From: Streptomyces sp. DvalAA-43
Lineage (GTDB): Bacteria; Actinomycetota; Actinomycetes; Streptomycetales; Streptomycetaceae
Assembly (NCBI RefSeq): GCF_900091725.1
Contig: NZ_FMBW01000033.1
Coordinates: forward strand, 62,001-126,000
DNA length: 64,000 nucleotides
Direction: 5' to 3'
Shown one piece after another: positions 35,560-44,200 of this stretch (within the stretch, counting starts at the first letter, position 1; every line of letters begins with the position of its first letter). The translations under genes were made by a program, and so were the position numbers. The notes under the pieces are model-generated. The model made no database searches, was not told the DNA's origin, and saw nothing but the letters and a program-made list of their open reading frames with translations.

Positions 35560-37023
35560 CTACCGGGTGCGCACCCGGGCCGCCACCCACGCCCCCACCA
35601 GCGCCACCCCCGCCATCGGCAGGAAGACCACCGCGAACGCCCCCGGATGGGACCCGGTGGCCGCCGTCTTTGCCGCCTCGTGCACGGCGCCCACCGTGCC
35701 GCCGCCGAGCGCCGCGAAGGCCGCTCCGCCCGCGGCGAGCAGCAGCACGTTGGACAGCCCGTCGGAGATCTGGAGCGCGGCCGAGTTCGCCCCCGCCTCC
35801 TCCGGCGCCGACAGCTTCAGCAGCAGCACGCTCGTCGACGCGATCACCATGCCCATGCCGAAGCACCCGAAGGCCCAGGCCACGGCCACGGTCCAGACCG
35901 GCACCGAGTCGATCAGCACGGAGGGCGCGGCCGCGATCGCCGCGGCCACCAGCACCATGCCGCCCACCATCAGGCGCTCCCGGTACGGCTCCAGGCGCGG
36001 CCGGGACTGTACGTACGAACCGAGCGCCCAGGTCCCGCCGCCGGCCGCGAGCGAGAACCCGGCCATCGTCGGGCTGAGTCCACGCTGGGTCACCAGCATC
36101 AGCGGTACGAACGACTCGGCGGCTATGAACGACCCGGCCGCCACGCCACGCAGCAGCACCACCGAGGGCAGCCCGCGCGCTGCGCGAGCCGTCCCCGGGG
36201 GCAGCAGACCGCGCACGGCCGGGACGAGCAGCCCGAAGCCGACGGCCGCCGGGAGCAGAGCGAGCCAGTTCAGCTCCTGCCCGGCGTACTGGAGCAGCGC
36301 CGCGCCCAGCGAGATCCCCAGGGCGAGCCGGATGCGCCGCCGGTCGTACGGTTCCACGGGCGCCTCGGGGTCGGCCGGGCCGGACGCCCGCCGTCGGATC
36401 TGGGGCAGCGCGAGCGCCAGCGGGAACACCACGAGGACGGGGATGCCGATGAAGACCCAGCGCCACCCCAGGTGCTCGGTCACGCTCCCGGCGGCGAGCG
36501 GCCCGACGACCGAGGGGATCACCCAGCTCGCGGCGAAGGCGGCCAGGATCGACGGCTGCAGCCGCTTCGGATAGGCCCGGCTGATCACCACGTACAAGGC
36601 CACGATCACCAGCCCGCCGCCGAGCCCCTGGACGGCCCGGCCCGCGACGAAGATCCACATGGTCCCGGCGGTCCCGCAGAGCAGCAGCCCCGCCGCGAAC
36701 GCGCTGATCCCGGCGGCGAGCGGCCCCAGCGGGCCGCGCCGGTCCGCCCACTGCCCGGAGAGCACCATGGCGAAGAGGCTGGTCGTGAAGTACGCGGAGA
36801 ACGCGAACGCGTATAGCGGAATGCCGTGCAGTTCACGCGCGGCGACCGGCATCGCGGTCCCCACGGCGGTCGCCTCGAAGGCGATCAGGAACACGACGGA
36901 GACGATGCCGACACTGAGCGCCCGGTAGGTCCGCCCGAGCACCCCTCCGGATTCGGCGGCGACAGGAGCCTCCGCGGCAAGCGGCGGGGCATCGACGTCG
37001 TCACGCGGTTCCAGGGCACTCAT
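35560..37023 (-). CDS. MFS drug-type transporter (DHA2-like)
   Basis: A 487-residue transporter with about 14 hydrophobic segments. Motif A reads SGQWADRRGPLGPLAAG after helix 2, motif B/C includes GRAVQGLGGGLVIVALY, and HLGWRWVFIGIPVLV marks helix 6. It exports an unknown compound across the cytoplasmic membrane. ATG 37023 (MSALEPRDD) is used; the longer frame upstream is not credible. It lies upstream of the Doc locus on the same strand and divergent from tRNA-Cys. Confidence 0.88.
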   Translation of the reverse strand: MSALEPRDDVDAPPLAAEAPVAAESGGVLGRTYRALSVGIVSVVFLIAFEATAVGTAMPVAARELHGIPLYAFAFSAYFTTSLFAMVLSGQWADRRGPLGPLAAGISAFAAGLLLCGTAGTMWIFVAGRAVQGLGGGLVIVALYVVISRAYPKRLQPSILAAFAASWVIPSVVGPLAAGSVTEHLGWRWVFIGIPVLVVFPLALALPQIRRRASGPADPEAPVEPYDRRRIRLALGISLGAALLQYAGQELNWLALLPAAVGFGLLVPAVRGLLPPGTARAARGLPSVVLLRGVAAGSFIAAESFVPLMLVTQRGLSPTMAGFSLAAGGGTWALGSYVQSRPRLEPYRERLMVGGMVLVAAAIAAAPSVLIDSVPVWTVAVAWAFGCFGMGMVIASTSVLLLKLSAPEEAGANSAALQISDGLSNVLLLAAGGAAFAALGGGTVGAVHEAAKTAATGSHPGAFAVVFLPMAGVALVGAWVAARVRTR

Positions 37024-37208
37024 GAGCTCAAGAGTAAGGGGCAAGATCTCATTTGAACCCTGTCGCGAGACGGGTCCCCCGGTCCTCCGTTGGTCGTAGG
37101 ACCACGACGCCGATCGTGAACGCGGTATGGCAGTCGCATTGCACCCCACCCCGCGCCCTTGAGCGACGATGCCCCCGGCCCTACGGTCGAACCACGACGA
37201 GGAGCACA

Positions 37209-37280
37209 CGGCCGTGTGCCCGAGTGGTTCAGGGGCTCGACTGCAACTCGAGTTACACCGGTTCGAATCCGGTCACGGCC
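37209..37280 (+). tRNA. tRNA-Cys (anticodon GCA)
   Basis: Acceptor GGCCGTG pairs with CACGGCC plus discriminator T. The D arm is CCC-GAGTGGTTCA-GGG, the anticodon arm CTCGA-CTGCAAC-TCGAG with anticodon GCA, and the T arm ACCGG-TTCGAAT-CCGGT. It is 72 bases long; CCA is not encoded. Confidence 0.96.
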
Positions 37281-37289
37281 TCCGAGCAA

Positions 37290-37327
37290 TGGAAATGGCT
37301 GCCCCACAACAAAGGGGCAGCCATTTC
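37290..37327 (+). terminator. terminator after tRNA-Cys
   Basis: GGAAATGGCTGCCCC pairs perfectly with GGGGCAGCCATTTCC (15 bp) around an eight-base loop, ten bases after the tRNA end. Confidence 0.9.
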
Positions 37328-37358
37328 CGCACGCCCGCCCCTCCCTCGATCCTTCTTC

Positions 37359-37976
37359 TCACCCGGTCCCTCGGCCCGGCGCCGCCCCAGGATCCACCCG
37401 CGCCCGGTCGAGCCCCGCGAGCACCGCGTCCACGGACTCCTCCACGGTCTGCCCCGACGTATCCAGCCAGAGCCCGATCCGCGGCGTCTCCTCCCGCAGC
37501 ACCCGGTCCAGCGACTCCACGGTCCACCCAGCCCCGTAACCGCTCTTGCCCCGCCCGGCCTCCCGCTCGGCAACGGCCCGCGGCCCGGGAGCAAGCACGA
37601 CGACGTACAGCGGCCGCGTCCGTACGAGCTCGACGTACCGGCGCAGTTCCTCCCCCAGCACCACGTCCTGGACGACAGCGGTCCAGCCCTCACCCGCGTA
37701 CGCGTCGGCGGTCATCGCGGACAACCGGTACCGGAGCCGGAGCTGAGCCGCGGCCTCCTCGTACGCCCCCGGCACCATCTCGGCCCGCCCGGACACCACC
37801 ATCCTCCGGAAGACGTCCCCCCGCACATGAGCCGCCCTCGGCAACCGCTCGGCAAGGGCCTGGGCCACGGTGGACTTCCCGGAGGCCATCACCCCGGTGA
37901 TGAGAACGACGGCGGGGCCTGGCCCGCCGCGGGCCGCAGCCCGATCCCTCTCTCCTTCTCCGCCCACAGCCACCAT
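37359..37976 (-). CDS. P-loop ATP-binding protein (kinase-like)
   Basis: A 205-residue P-loop NTPase. Walker A is GVMASGKST with LITG before it, as in small-molecule kinases (chloramphenicol phosphotransferase or AAA_33 type). RGDVFRRMV and VVQDVVLGEELRRYVELVRTRPLYVVVLAP follow in the order seen in that family. The phosphoacceptor is unknown. ATG 37976 is preceded by GAGGACGTG. It lies convergent with tRNA-Cys and upstream of no obvious partner. Confidence 0.82.
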   Translation of the reverse strand: MVAVGGEGERDRAAARGGPGPAVVLITGVMASGKSTVAQALAERLPRAAHVRGDVFRRMVVSGRAEMVPGAYEEAAAQLRLRYRLSAMTADAYAGEGWTAVVQDVVLGEELRRYVELVRTRPLYVVVLAPGPRAVAEREAGRGKSGYGAGWTVESLDRVLREETPRIGLWLDTSGQTVEESVDAVLAGLDRARVDPGAAPGRGTG

Positions 37977-38303
37977 CACGTCCTCGCCCGCCCTTCTCTC
38001 CCGGGACACAGCGCGGCGTTCGCCGGGGTCCCCGTTGGACAAGTCATCACAGAGTTCTCGGCACCACCAAGTCCCGCACTGACCGAAGCGTTTCCGATGC
38101 CGCCGACATCCAAGGGGGACGGTGAAATCCATCAGCGTTCCCGAGTCGGATCCCCGGCATGTCCTGTCTCGGTGTCACAGCATTCCGCCGTGCGGCCGCC
38201 GCGTCACGAAGCGCCCCCAGTTCCGGCATTCGCCTCAAGAACGCGGGACCGAGCACGGGGAAATGAAGGGCACGACTACGAGATGTCCGCGGACAGGGAT
38301 CGC
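37977..38303. other. non-coding region upstream of P-loop gene
   Basis: About 327 bases. Short open frames exist on both strands but none has a convincing start or recognisable sequence. A TGTCC-GC-GGACA palindrome (38284-38295) and GAGGGCCCTC (about 38312-38321) near the protease stop could end its transcript. Confidence 0.5.
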
Positions 38304-39704
38304 TTACCTGAGAGGGCCCTCGCAGGATGATTGGCTACCAGGAGGAGCAGCAGGAGGCGGGCCGAAGGGCGTGGGTGTGGTTTGGTGTTGAGGCTGTGGT
38401 TGCTGGTACGGGTTGGGGTACGGGGGCTGGTGCGGGTACGCGGGCGGGGCTGATGCGGCGCTGGACTTACGGCGGCGGGAGCGGAGGACCACGCCTGACG
38501 TGGCTGCGCCGATGAGCGCGAGGGCGCCGATACCCAGACCGATCCAGAGGCCCGTGTTGTTGCTGTCGCCGGAGGCGGAGGCGGGGGCTGCTGCGGCCGA
38601 CTTGTCGGAATTCTCTGAACCCCCGGTCGCCTTGGAAGACTTGGGGGAAGCACTGGGGCTCTTACGCTCGGCCGCAGCGAGGTCGGGGAGCGGGTACACA
38701 TCGGGCGGGCCGGGGTCGCCCGGGGTCTTGAGGGCGATACGGGGGCGGACCGCGCCGTATCCGACGTAGTCGTCACGCTTTGCGCCGCTCTTCGGCTTGC
38801 CGACTGTATTCAGCATGACGCGGAGGACCTGGTTGTTGGTCCAGTCGGGGTGCTTCGACCAGATGAGGGCGGCGGAGGCGGAGGCGATGGCGGTGGCGTC
38901 GCTGGTCCCGCTCGTCTTGCACAGCTGAGTTCCGCCCTTGCAGGGATGGACCATGTCGATTCCCGGTGCCGTGAAATCGATCTGCGGCCCGTACTGGGAC
39001 TCGTCGGTTTTCTTCGCGTCGTGACCGATAGCGCCGACTGTGACTACTCCTGGTGTTCCACTCGGGTATTCGACCATGTTGGAGCCCTCACCACTGTTAC
39101 CGGCAGCTGCGAAGACCAAAGAGCCATGGTCGAGCGCGTACCTCACTGAATCCGTAAGAGCCTGCGATCCTGCATACGTCCCCAGGGAAATGTTGATGAC
39201 CTTTGCGCCACGGTCGACCGCGTAGCGGATCGCAACAGGAGCAACCTTGTTGAACTCCTCATTCTCGACCGCTTGATTTGCCCCGACTCCGGACTCAGGC
39301 ATGCGGACCGGAAGAATCTTGACTCCCGGCGCAAGCCCGAACGCACCGTTCCCTCCATTGCTTCGGCCTGTTCCTGCGATCAGTCCAGCCATGCTCGTGC
39401 CGTGGCCGTCGTAATCGGTGTGCTCGTCACCTTTGACGTCCGGCTCCAGGTTCTTTCCCTTGAGGACCTGCCCCACCAGGTCCGGATTCGCCTGGTCCAC
39501 ACCACTGTCGATCACAGCGACGACAACGCCCTTGCCCGTACTCGTCCTCCACATCTCGTCTGCCTTCATGACATCGAGATGCCACTGCATGGAACGCGTG
39601 GAGTCAGCAAACGCGGGCACAGCAGAACCGCCTACCAGGAGTAGGCCCAGCGCAGCCGCCACCACGGATCGCCGTCGTGTCAGTCCTTCACTCCTGATGT
39701 GCAT
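38304..39704 (-). CDS. mycosin-like S8 subtilisin (type VII secretion-associated)
   Basis: A 466-residue membrane-anchored subtilase. The catalytic triad is Asp in VVAVIDSGVD, His in DYDGHGTSMAGLIAG, and Ser in TSGTSDATAIASASAALIW. An N-terminal signal peptide, a Ser/Pro-rich linker and a C-terminal membrane helix (GLWIGLGIGALALIGAATSGV) with a Pro/Gln-rich tail give the mycosin (MycP) layout of type VII secretion systems. ATG 39704 has GAAGGACTTGC upstream. The next upstream gene encodes a WXG-type substrate candidate, 27 bases away. Confidence 0.9.
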   Translation of the reverse strand: MHIRSEGLTRRRSVVAAALGLLLVGGSAVPAFADSTRSMQWHLDVMKADEMWRTSTGKGVVVAVIDSGVDQANPDLVGQVLKGKNLEPDVKGDEHTDYDGHGTSMAGLIAGTGRSNGGNGAFGLAPGVKILPVRMPESGVGANQAVENEEFNKVAPVAIRYAVDRGAKVINISLGTYAGSQALTDSVRYALDHGSLVFAAAGNSGEGSNMVEYPSGTPGVVTVGAIGHDAKKTDESQYGPQIDFTAPGIDMVHPCKGGTQLCKTSGTSDATAIASASAALIWSKHPDWTNNQVLRVMLNTVGKPKSGAKRDDYVGYGAVRPRIALKTPGDPGPPDVYPLPDLAAAERKSPSASPKSSKATGGSENSDKSAAAAPASASGDSNNTGLWIGLGIGALALIGAATSGVVLRSRRRKSSAASAPPAYPHQPPYPNPYQQPQPQHQTTPTPFGPPPAAPPGSQSSCEGPLR

Positions 39705-39731
39705 GCAAGTCCTTCGTGAGTTCACTGCTGA

Positions 39732-41156
39732 TCAGTCGATGACCGGCGGGACTACGCGTCGGTCACCTTGCTGCCAGGTCTCATCGTCTTCGACCAGATA
39801 GTCCGGCCGCTCGCCGTTCTTGTCCCGCCCCGTCGTGCGCGCCCCGGAGCCTCTACGCACCGAGCCTTCCGAGGCTCCGCCCCTCACCAGACCGGACCCT
39901 CCAGCGGTGAATGGGCGCGTGGCCCCTTGCCCCTGCTGTTGGCGGCCGCCCACCACGCCGCCCGCTTCCCCGGCCGGCCGACGGGCGCTGCCGCCTGTGA
40001 TCGGAGAGACTCTGGGACCGATACCGCCGCCCATGCCTGGGGCGCGTCCCATAGGCGCCGTGCCATGTGGGTTCTCGTTGCCGATGACCGCTCCACGGGG
40101 AATACCCACGGCAGAGCGCCCTGATTCTGGGGGTACCACGCGGCCGCCAGTGATCCCGTTCGGCCCGGGGGCACGACCTACCAGCCCTGGACCAGGCGGA
40201 GTCACTCCAGGGGCAGACGCTGGTGGACGTGGCAGCCCTGTCGGTCTTCCTCGCCCGCTCGTACTGCGGGGTGCGGAGGGGCTGATAGGGAGAACAGGCG
40301 GAATCATGCCCGGCTTCAGCGAGGGGGCGCTGTCAGGCCTTGGCCCGGTTGGCGGCGCCGCTGGGTTCACAGCCGATGTGGGCTGAGTGTCCGGCAGCAC
40401 GCCCACCCCGTCGATGCCCATACCCACCGGCCCGGACGTAGGGGGCGAGACAGAGTGCGAAGGGAGACCTGCCACCCCAGCCGAAGAGGCCGTCACGAGC
40501 GCTGCTTCTGGGCCCTGCCCCTCCGTGCTCGCGTATCCCGCAGGTGATCCGTGTCCGGCTCCAGTCCCGAGATGCTGTCCCTGCGTTCCGCCACGCCCAC
40601 CTACAACAGGTGGCGCGATCACCCCCGGCACAGCCGGAAACACCGGCTTCTCCAGAGACAGCATCTGCGACGACGAGAAGGTGTACGTCTGCGACAGCCT
40701 CCGCATCTGCGCGGCCGCCTCGTCGCGGTTCCTCTTCCCGGACTCGATCAGCGTCTCCGCGGACTTCCTCGCCACGTCCGAAGCATCCGGATCGTTCCGT
40801 GCCGCGAGAGCCGTCTCCAGGTTTACCCGGGCGCCGGCCTCCGTCCGTGGAATGGATGCCTGTGCCGACGCAACCGCGTTCGATGCCTCGCCGAGCCACT
40901 TGGAGACGCCCTCGCTGTAGTCACCGAGGCGCAGCGTCGCATTGGCCAGATCCGCACTCCATGTACGGAACGCGTCGGCTCCTTGGCCCTTCCACTCCAC
41001 CCACTGCGGGCGGACCTTCAAGTCCTCGGCGATCTTGCGGATCTCGGAAGCCGCCTTCCCAAGACGATCCGACGCGGCCTGCATCTCGCCGCTGTTGGCG
41101 TGGTCCAGCCACTCCAGCATCTGCTCGTGCGTCTTTTTGTCGAAATCCGTACCCAT
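39732..41156 (-). CDS. WXG100/PPE-like type VII secretion substrate
   Basis: A 474-residue protein. The N-terminal 160 residues are a helical hairpin with the WXG turn (VEWKGQGADAF, W55-K-G57). A long Gly/Pro/Ser-rich disordered region (about 170-440) follows, then a conserved acidic C-terminus ending DYLVEDDETWQQGDRRVVPPVID. This resembles streptomycete WXG proteins linked to MycP-like proteases. The long tail and adjacent protease suggest processing. ATG 41156 is clear. Confidence 0.83.
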   Translation of the reverse strand: MGTDFDKKTHEQMLEWLDHANSGEMQAASDRLGKAASEIRKIAEDLKVRPQWVEWKGQGADAFRTWSADLANATLRLGDYSEGVSKWLGEASNAVASAQASIPRTEAGARVNLETALAARNDPDASDVARKSAETLIESGKRNRDEAAAQMRRLSQTYTFSSSQMLSLEKPVFPAVPGVIAPPVVGGRGGTQGQHLGTGAGHGSPAGYASTEGQGPEAALVTASSAGVAGLPSHSVSPPTSGPVGMGIDGVGVLPDTQPTSAVNPAAPPTGPRPDSAPSLKPGMIPPVLPISPSAPRSTSGRGRPTGLPRPPASAPGVTPPGPGLVGRAPGPNGITGGRVVPPESGRSAVGIPRGAVIGNENPHGTAPMGRAPGMGGGIGPRVSPITGGSARRPAGEAGGVVGGRQQQGQGATRPFTAGGSGLVRGGASEGSVRRGSGARTTGRDKNGERPDYLVEDDETWQQGDRRVVPPVID

Positions 41157-41220
41157 GGCGTCGTCCCTCTCCCCGTCCTCATGATCCGCCCACAGAACAA
41201 CATCAGCGTCAGTGCCCGTG

Positions 41221-41763
41221 TCAGAAGGCGGTGCCGTTGGACGTGTGGCGCTGCTCGGCCTTGTGATGGGCCCTCATGCTGTCCTGGATCGCGACCATGC
41301 GGCCGCGGACCTCCAAGTCGACGTTCTCGTAGCCCTTATGAGCCCCGAGCACGGCGATGCTCATGCCCTCGATGGAGTCGGAGAGCAGTTGGGACAGTTC
41401 CTCCAGCTCCTTGATGACCTTGGAGTACGAGCCGTGCAGAGCGTCCGCTTCCGACCATTCGCCCTTGCCGCCGCCGAACCGTTCGCGACCCATCGTGTCT
41501 TCGCCGACCTTCCCCGGGCCCGCCGGAGAGGTCTTGAGGTCGTGGAGGAGGCCGTCGATGCGGTCACGGAACTTCGTGAACGACGAGAGTTCGGTGAACA
41601 GCTCGCCCGCGGCGCCCGGGGAGATCGCCCCGGCTGCTCCTACGGCACCGATGACACTCCATGGGTACGTCGGTGATTTCGCCCCCGGCTCGTTCGGTCG
41701 CACAGCGCCTCCCCCGTTCGGCGAGAGACGATCAGCGCATCGGCCCTCGGCTTCGGGGTTCAC
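41221..41763 (-). CDS. type VII-associated helical protein
   Basis: About 180 residues. A small hydrophobic Ala/Gly stretch (WSVIGAVGAAGAISPGAAG) is followed by a helical domain (FTKFRDRIDGLLHDLKTSP ... YSKVIKELEELSQLLSDSIEGMSIAVLG) resembling WXG-family helical partners. The start is uncertain (GTG 41763 or 41784). It lies 64 bases upstream of the WXG gene on the same strand, so it may be its chaperone or heterodimer partner; that is inferred. Confidence 0.65.
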   Translation of the reverse strand: MNPEAEGRCADRLSPNGGGAVRPNEPGAKSPTYPWSVIGAVGAAGAISPGAAGELFTELSSFTKFRDRIDGLLHDLKTSPAGPGKVGEDTMGRERFGGGKGEWSEADALHGSYSKVIKELEELSQLLSDSIEGMSIAVLGAHKGYENVDLEVRGRMVAIQDSMRAHHKAEQRHTSNGTAF

Positions 41764-41863
41764 CTTAGTGAGCAGCGGTGACACTGCGCACTTCCGGGTT
41801 GCAGGTGCAACCCGGATCACGCCATTCGTGCAGGGATCAGGAGGCGGGGCTCAGGGGCAGGGC

Positions 41864-44200
41864 TCAGGAGTTGGACGCCGCGACCGCCGCCTGGGGCCTG
41901 ATGGGGAGGCGGTTGATCGGGCGGCCGGTGGCGGCGCGCACGGCTGCGGCGACCGCGGCCGGGGACGTCACCACCGGGACCGCCGAGGCGGGCTTGGCAC
42001 CGAAGGGGGCCACCACGTCGCGCTCCTCGATGAGTTTGACGATGCGAATCTCGGGTGCGTCCAGGGCCGTCGGGAGCGCGTAGCCGGTGAGGTCGGGGTG
42101 GCGGATCAGGCCACGGGCGCTGCGGAGGTTCTCGGTGAGGGCGGCGCCGATGCCCTGGGTGATGCCGGCCTCGATGCGGGTCGCCAGCTGGGACGGGTTG
42201 AGGACCCGGCCGACGTCCTGGGCCACCGCCATCTCCACGACCCGGACGGAACCGATCTCGATGTCGACGTCCACCACCGCGCGGATCGCGCAGAAGGCGA
42301 GGCCGACGAAGGCGTCGCCCTGGCCGGATTCATCGAGGGGCTCGGTCGGGTGGGGGCGGCACTGGGCGGTGGCCCAGAGCTCCTTGCCGTCCATCGCCTC
42401 CGTGACCGTCGTGGACAGCACACCGTCGTACGAGGTGATCTTGCCGTCGGCGATCTGCAGCAGCTCCGTGGACATGCCGAACTTGTGGGCCAGGGGCTGG
42501 AGGAGCTGGGTACGGACCATCCTGGCCGCGCGTTCCACCGCCCCGGCCGACACCCACGTGTGGCGGCCGTGCGTCGCCGGACCGGCCGGTGGCTGGTCGG
42601 TGTCGACGGATGCCACATGGACCTCTTCGATGCCCAGGGTCTCCTGGACGACCTGGCGGGCGAGGGTGGAGAAACCCTGACCCGTCTCGACCGCCGCGCA
42701 GATGACCGTGGCGATGCCGTCGTGGACCCTGACCGTGGCCGTGGAGACCTCGTCGGCACCCTCCGCACCGAGCATGTGGACCATGCCGAGCGCATAGCCG
42801 ACCCCTCGGCGCACCGCCCCGGGTTCGCCCGCGCCCTCGGGGCCGCCGGGGAGCAGCCAGTCGTCCTCCGGGGCGTCCTTGGGAAGAACGGGCAGGGGGA
42901 AGTCCTGTACGGCGGTGAGCAGTTCGGAGACGGGTGCGGGGCAGGTCACCGTCTGGCCGGTGGGCAGGATGTCGCCGGTGGACAGGGCGTTGCGCAGGCG
43001 CAGTTCGGCCGGGTCGATGCCAAGCTTGGCGGCCAGCTTGTCCATCTGGCCCTCGTACGCCGTGCAGACCTGCATGGCGCCCTCGCCGCGCACATGGCCC
43101 GAGGGCGGGTTGTTCGTACGGACCGCCCAGCCCTCGATGAACGCGTGCGGGACGACGTACGGGCCGCAGGCGAACGCGACCGCCGCGGCCAGCGACTCGG
43201 ACGAGGACTCGGCGTACGCGCCCGCGTCGAGCAGGATCTGTGCCTCGACCTTCACCAGCCGCCCGTCGGTGTCCGCGTGGTGGCGGTAGCGCAGCAGTGT
43301 CGGGTGGCGGTGGGAGTGGCCGAGGAAGGACTCCTCGCGGGTGGCGGTCAGTTTGACCGGGCAGCCGGTGCGCAGGGCGAGCAGGCCGAGCGGCAGCTGG
43401 AAGCCGGGCTCCTCGCGGTCGCCGGTCGCGCCGGGGACACCCGTGACGACGACCTTCACCCGCTCCGGTTCGAGGCCGAAGCAGGCGGCGGCGAGATCGC
43501 GGTCGGTGTGCGGGTCGGTGGAGGCGGTGTAGATCTCCACGCCGCCGTCGGGGCGGGGCACGGCGAGCCCGGCCTCGGCGCCGATCGGGGCCGGGTCCTG
43601 ACGGCCGATGCGGTACAGGCCCTCGACGACGACCTCGCCGGTGATCTCCGGGTCGCCGTAGCGCAGCGGGATGTGGCGGATCAGATTGCCGTCGGGGTGC
43701 AGCGGTTCGGCGGCGAACGCCTTCTCCGGGTCGGTGACCGGTTCCAGGACCTCGTACTCGACGGCGATGGCCGCGGCGGCGAGGCGGGCCGTGTCGGGGT
43801 GGTCGGCGGCGACCGCGGCGATCGGCTCGCCGTGGTGGCGGACCAGGTCGGACGCGAAGACCGGGCGGTCGACGATCCTGCGGCCGTACGCGCGCTCCCC
43901 GGGGATGTCCTCGTGCGTGATGACGGCCCGTACCCCCGCCATCGCGACGGCGGCCGAGGTGTCGATGGACAGGATGCGGGCGTGCGGGTGCGGGGAGCGC
44001 AGGACGGCCGCCCAGAGCAGGCCCTCGGCCCAGAGGTCGGCGGCGTACGGGAAGGTGCCCTCGGTCTTGGCGCGCGCGTCGGCGGGCGGCAGCGAGACGC
44101 CGAGGCCGAGTACGGGCGCTTCGGCTTCGGGGACCTCGGCCGTCGGGGTGGTGATCCGTGTGCTGGTCGCGTTGGCAGCGGTGGCTGCGTCGTTGCTCAC
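41864..44200 (-). CDS. xanthine-dehydrogenase-family Mo subunit, divergent active site
   Basis: A 778-residue molybdopterin-binding large subunit: Ald_Xan_dh_C a/b hammerhead near 35-140, then MoCo-binding domains. Recognisable are LTATREESFLGHSHRHP, VRGEGAMQVCTAYEGQMD, and VETGQGFSTLARQVVQETLG. Two hallmark motifs are altered. The usual GGFGGK is GATGDRE, and the C-terminal GVGE loop is FGAK-PASA (733-740), so the catalytic Glu is replaced by Ala740. GTG 44200 overlaps the Fe-S gene stop. The operon context shows it forms a three-subunit enzyme; substrate and activity are unknown. Confidence 0.85.
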   Translation of the reverse strand: MSNDAATAANATSTRITTPTAEVPEAEAPVLGLGVSLPPADARAKTEGTFPYAADLWAEGLLWAAVLRSPHPHARILSIDTSAAVAMAGVRAVITHEDIPGERAYGRRIVDRPVFASDLVRHHGEPIAAVAADHPDTARLAAAAIAVEYEVLEPVTDPEKAFAAEPLHPDGNLIRHIPLRYGDPEITGEVVVEGLYRIGRQDPAPIGAEAGLAVPRPDGGVEIYTASTDPHTDRDLAAACFGLEPERVKVVVTGVPGATGDREEPGFQLPLGLLALRTGCPVKLTATREESFLGHSHRHPTLLRYRHHADTDGRLVKVEAQILLDAGAYAESSSESLAAAVAFACGPYVVPHAFIEGWAVRTNNPPSGHVRGEGAMQVCTAYEGQMDKLAAKLGIDPAELRLRNALSTGDILPTGQTVTCPAPVSELLTAVQDFPLPVLPKDAPEDDWLLPGGPEGAGEPGAVRRGVGYALGMVHMLGAEGADEVSTATVRVHDGIATVICAAVETGQGFSTLARQVVQETLGIEEVHVASVDTDQPPAGPATHGRHTWVSAGAVERAARMVRTQLLQPLAHKFGMSTELLQIADGKITSYDGVLSTTVTEAMDGKELWATAQCRPHPTEPLDESGQGDAFVGLAFCAIRAVVDVDIEIGSVRVVEMAVAQDVGRVLNPSQLATRIEAGITQGIGAALTENLRSARGLIRHPDLTGYALPTALDAPEIRIVKLIEERDVVAPFGAKPASAVPVVTSPAAVAAAVRAATGRPINRLPIRPQAAVAASNS

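Noticed and set aside
38047..38256. 69-codon minus-strand ORF upstream of the P-loop gene
   Set aside because: Start and composition are unconvincing and no family is recognised.
37053..38330. 425-codon plus-strand ORF running through tRNA-Cys
   Set aside because: It reads through a perfect tRNA and its terminator, so it cannot be a real gene.
37260..41863. Attachment-site duplication of the tRNA-Cys 3' end bounding an island
   Set aside because: No second copy of the CCGGTTCGAATCCGG region was noticed within the window, and no integrase is present. The island idea rests only on base usage.
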